A DNA stretch of 64,000 nt, taken from positions 372,591-436,590 of the forward strand of contig QANY01004982.1 in the NCBI GenBank assembly GCA_003255025.1, written 5' to 3'. The notes below the pieces were generated by a model, which made no database searches, was not told the DNA's origin, and saw nothing but the letters and a program-made list of their open reading frames with translations. Each line of letters opens with the position of its first letter. Position 1 is the stretch's first letter. Source of the stretch: Datisca glomerata (Eukaryota > Streptophyta > Magnoliopsida > Cucurbitales > Datiscaceae). Positions 60,930 through 64,000 of the stretch are shown here, piece by piece. The position numbers and the translations under genes are program-made.

Positions 60930-61332
60930 AAAACAAAATTAAACCAAAAATATAATTTACCATATAATAAAGAGATGTTTAATTGTTATTTAACAAATTA
61001 TTCTAATTTTTACGGACACAATCAAAACCCCTAAAGAATAAGAGAAAAAATATTAAAATAATATCAAAAAATTTAAAACTCCAACCTTTCTATCTAACTA
61101 AAATGGTATTATTGTCCATTCCATTTTACATCATAAATTAATTTGATAAGGTGGCATTAAAAGTTATATATTATTGTAAAGTAAAAATTAACTGATATAT
61201 CTTAAATTGAGTTTCAAATATTGACTATTTGGTGTAATTTTTTATTGTCTTGGCATCAATAGCCCAATCACACATGGTGGTTTCCTTAAAATGTTCATCT
61301 CACTGACTGAAATGTGGTTGTGTATCCCTTTA
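60930..61332. other. No gene recognised
   Basis: AT-rich. It would be intron if the exon at 60695-60915 belongs to a gene extending to the right. Confidence 0.3.
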
Positions 61333-61888
61333 GGCCTTGTTTGGTTGTTAATATTAAACAATACTAAAAGACTGGATAGTATTATTTTAGTATTGTCCCG
61401 TGTTTAGTTTAATAATTTTTCTAGATAAACTAATACGACCAGACTTAATAGTACTCATATCACCGTATTAATTAATACGGTCCTGATAACTGTGACTCGA
61501 CGAGATTAAGAGTAAAAAAATTCCTTGTTCCATTAATCCCATTTATATTAATAGGCTCATTTTCACATTTTTATTTAATCTTCACATTTTATTTAATAAT
61601 TAAATGCATCTATTAATATCGTGGAATGTAATGTCTACTCTTTTTTAAATATTTTGAAATATTTTTTGTGATTTGAAATGTAAAATAACATGTAGTTTTA
61701 GGAATAAATGATGAAAGACGGTTTTACAATTTAGTACTATCATGTACCAAATAGTGTACACGTAGTACAGTTTCCTAACTAATACAACACCAAACATTGA
61801 ACTGCATTACTTAATCTAATACACTACAATCAAATTTGATGACTTGGCATAATAATATCTAGTATTATCCTGACTGTCAAACGAGACC
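61333..61888. mobile_element. Tourist-type MITE (PIF/Harbinger)
   Basis: 556 bp. Left end GGCCTTGTTTGGTTGT; right end on the minus strand GGTCTCGTTTGACAGT. TTA flanks both sides (61330-61332, 61889-61891). GGCCTTGTTYGGTT ends and TTA target duplications define Tourist MITEs. No coding capacity. Confidence 0.85.
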
Positions 61889-62149
61889 TTATTGCACTAT
61901 TTGACCATTGTATGACATCACTAACACTTATGTGGCAGTGACATGTAACTAAAAAAGAACCTAAGGAGATCCACATAAACTATCTTATGGCCTAGTAGAT
62001 ACTAGAGAATGTCTTAGGATAATTTCATTTTTACTAAAAGATGAAGGTTATCAATAATGATAAGTCTAAGAGAGATCTTACCATTCACTTTACTTTACAC
62101 TGTGCAAACACCTTTTTTTTACTTAAGCGTCGAGTGTATTTGGTTAGAC
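61889..62149. other. No gene recognised
   Basis: Spacer between the MITE and the LTR-like sequence. Nothing identified. Confidence 0.3.
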
Positions 62150-62640
62150 ACTATAATAGTGTTAAGTTAATACATCCACGCCCTTTCCTTTCTTTTTGCT
62201 CATCTACATATTCACGAGTGAAGCACGACATAACACAACAATCAATTTTTTGCATTTCTATTTTGGCGCCTTTTGTGGGAAAGCTAACTTTTCCCTTTCT
62301 AGAGAACCTCATATTCAAATCTAAAATCACTATTTTGTCGTCACGATAGGAACACAAAACGAAATTGCATTCAATAAGATTCTGTTCATAACGCTCCACC
62401 CTTTGTCACTCCTTGAACAACCCAAAGCCATGGCGAACCTATGCCAATCAACCCCGACCCACCTCAGGATGATCTATCCTTGAGTGCAGTATTCCAATGA
62501 ATGGAACAATTGGAAGAGCATGAGGAGACACTAGAAAAGAATAACGTTAACCTCAAGAAGGATAACTATGTACCTACAAGCAAATCGTTCAGAACAGCTC
62601 CACCTTGCATATTGGAGCTTGACCAAATTTAACTCGGCCA
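62150..62640 (+). mobile_element. 5' end of a Tat-like gypsy element (primer site and gag start)
   Basis: TTTTGGCGCCTTTTGTGGGA at 62261-62280 is the typical post-LTR primer-site region of Tat/Athila-type gypsy elements (consensus TGGCGCCGTYTGTGGGA). Sequence before it would be the end of a 5' LTR. A gag-like start follows at 62441: MPINPDPPQDDLSLSAVFQ, a stop, MEQLEEHEETLEKNNVNLKK, then ILELDQI-stop at about 62630. The element is truncated there. Confidence 0.6.
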
Positions 62641-62774
62641 AACCTTGTTCGAAATGACGTTTTATGATGCAAAACGGAACATGAATAAAATAAATAAATG
62701 ATCTTGTTCATCAGCACACGAATGAGAATGACGCTCAAATGGATGTCAACTCACTAGAATCCACCAGAGAAAAC

Positions 62775-64000
62775 AAATAAAATTCTTTATTATCAAAGCT
62801 CCACAAAAATGACTACAAAGTTCCTTCTTATAGTAGAAGAAACAAACTCCATAACAAACTTTTCAGACATTATGAAAAGAACCCCTAAAATTACCACAAA
62901 CACAAAAATGAAAAATAGACCCCCAAAGGATGGAATTTGACACCAAAAGTTCAAAGCAGTAGCTAAAGGCCCGAGGTCACCTTGAAAAAATGTAGAAAAC
63001 ATGAAAACGATTTCAGAAAGTCTAGCAACGCCTAAATTCGATATTGAAACAAAACTTATGTTTATTTTCATGAACCCCTTTACTTTGTTTCTTTTCAATC
63101 TACTCCATAATATTTCTGCTAACTATTCCCCATCAACCCTTCCACTTTAGAATAACCTGACCCTAGTTGTTGTCAGAATAAAGTGGATCGTCATCCTTTG
63201 CGACATATACAAACAGATCAGTAACGACATAACATTGTTGTCAATCTTACGTAGGATCTGAGAAAGACCATGCTTCTTATGATCAAGCTTCTTCTGACCC
63301 CCTTACGCTTTTTTCCTCAAAAACACCATCACTATCGCCAACTTGAAATTCCTTAAAATGTCGATGCTTATCCATCGCAGCTTTGTACTTTGCATTAAAA
63401 ACCTCTAACCATTTATTTACCTCTCCAATCAGCTCCACATCTTGATCAACCATATGTTCTGAAGTTGCACTCTTCCTGGCAGAACTGGGTAACTTCACCA
63501 GATCCATGGTTAAAGATGAAATCTTTTGATAAACAATGGCAAAGTCTTATTAGTGGAATGATTCTCCGTGCCATTATACGCGAACTTAGCATGTGCTAAC
63601 GCAATATCTCATTGTTTCTCCTTCTCCCCATAAATGCACCTCAGCATATTCCCTAATGTATTATTCACCACTTCAGTCCGACCATCTGTTTGTGGATGAG
63701 CGGTGCTACTAAGTCGTAACTCAATCACAAACTTCTTCCATAAAGTCAACAAAAAATAAGCCAGAAATTTCAGATCATGATCAGAAGAGATTGACCGAGG
63801 AATACCATGCAATTTGAGAGTCTCCTGAAAAAAAAAGCTTAGAAAAATGTGCTGAGTTGCTGGTATTACGACATGGAATAAAATGAGCAACACTTGAATT
63901 CTGTCAACGACAACAAAAATAGAGTCATATCCGCGTTGAGTTTGAGGTAGATCCAACACAAAGTTCAGTGATAAATCTTACCATGGCTGCTCTGAAATTG
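62775..64000 (-). mobile_element. Ty3/gypsy element gypsy-3, 3' part, runs off the window
   Basis: Minus-strand element entering from the right edge. Integrase and pol end lie at 64000-63150; sequence down to about 62775 should include its 3' untranslated region and LTR, but no partner LTR is in the window to confirm this. It is distinct from gypsy-1: the integrase blocks differ clearly. Confidence 0.7.
63150..64000 (-). pseudogene. gypsy-3 integrase, partial
   Basis: Minus strand, open from 63959 to 63609: LDLPQTQRGYDSIFVVVDRI, LHGIPRSISSDHDLKFLAYF with a catalytic Asp, and AHPQTDGRTEVVNNTLGNML with the catalytic Glu. A second open frame (63507-63283) carries the C-terminal part: MDLVKLPSSARKSATSEHMV, FNAKYKAAMDKHRHFKEFQV. 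A shifted KKLDHKKHGLSQILRKID lies near 63290-63240 and LICLYVAKDDDPLY near 63215-63175. At least two frameshifts and several stops are present; the N-terminal part is beyond the window. Confidence 0.85.

Noticed and set aside
1..64000. CRISPR arrays, bacterial operons or riboswitches
   Set aside because: All tandem repeats here lack unique spacers of constant length, and the gene structure is plant nuclear; no prokaryotic feature was seen.

Overview
The window is nuclear DNA of a flowering plant, most likely a eudicot. The evidence is AT-rich sequence, split genes with GT-AG introns, a plant-only NAC transcription factor, an Ole e 1 family cell-wall/secreted protein gene, and a dense load of plant LTR retrotransposons (Ty1/copia and Ty3/gypsy), LINEs and CACTA DNA transposons. 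The species cannot be named from the sequence.

Only two complete ordinary genes are visible. One is a two-exon Pollen Ole e 1/extensin-family gene at 13336-14886 (179 aa, signal peptide, Pro-rich tail). The other is a three-exon NAC gene at 54467-55470 (245 aa) that resembles Arabidopsis ANAC090/ANAC061. A short minus-strand reading frame at 60695-60915 with a good splice acceptor may be the last exon of a third gene; I do not recognise it.

Layout from left to right. 606-6607: a decayed minus-strand Ty3/gypsy element (gypsy-1) whose 5' LTR is split by a 1.3-kb CACTA element (5047-6387). 6883-11156: a second CACTA-like element. About 11270-12890: an unidentified element with ~180-bp inverted ends. 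13336-14886: Ole e 1 gene. 17820-18320: remnant of copia reverse transcriptase. 19330-25660: a LINE interrupted at 21208-25594 by copia-2, an almost complete element with 234/228-bp LTRs and a perfect 5-bp target duplication (CTTTA).

From about 28200 to 50000 lies one large nest. Gypsy-2 (plus strand, Tat-like) carries gag and protease at 28436-30290, then is split by copia-3 (30354-43876, minus strand, ~2-kb LTRs). Copia-3 in turn holds a CACTA piece (34670 to ~38280) that replaces its integrase core. Gypsy-2 resumes with RT, RNase H and integrase (to 46615), a ~46-bp tandem array, and a long antisense reading frame. That frame is cut near 49390 by a chloroplast rpl22 fragment (nuclear plastid DNA).

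50000-54400 holds scattered repeat debris, including a copia gag fragment and two minisatellites. After the NAC gene come repeats, a CACTA terminus ending at 59089, a Tourist-type MITE with TTA target duplication (61333-61888), the 5' end of another Tat-like element (~62150-62640) and, running off the right edge, the integrase of a further minus-strand gypsy element.

No element here looks capable of autonomous movement: every coding region carries stops or frameshifts, and several have lost a catalytic reverse-transcriptase acid. I found no clear new biological system. The most unusual signals are the rpl22 insertion with an open frame, a near-perfect hairpin minisatellite at 32396-32775, the antisense frame of gypsy-2, and the long-inverted-repeat element near 12 kb.
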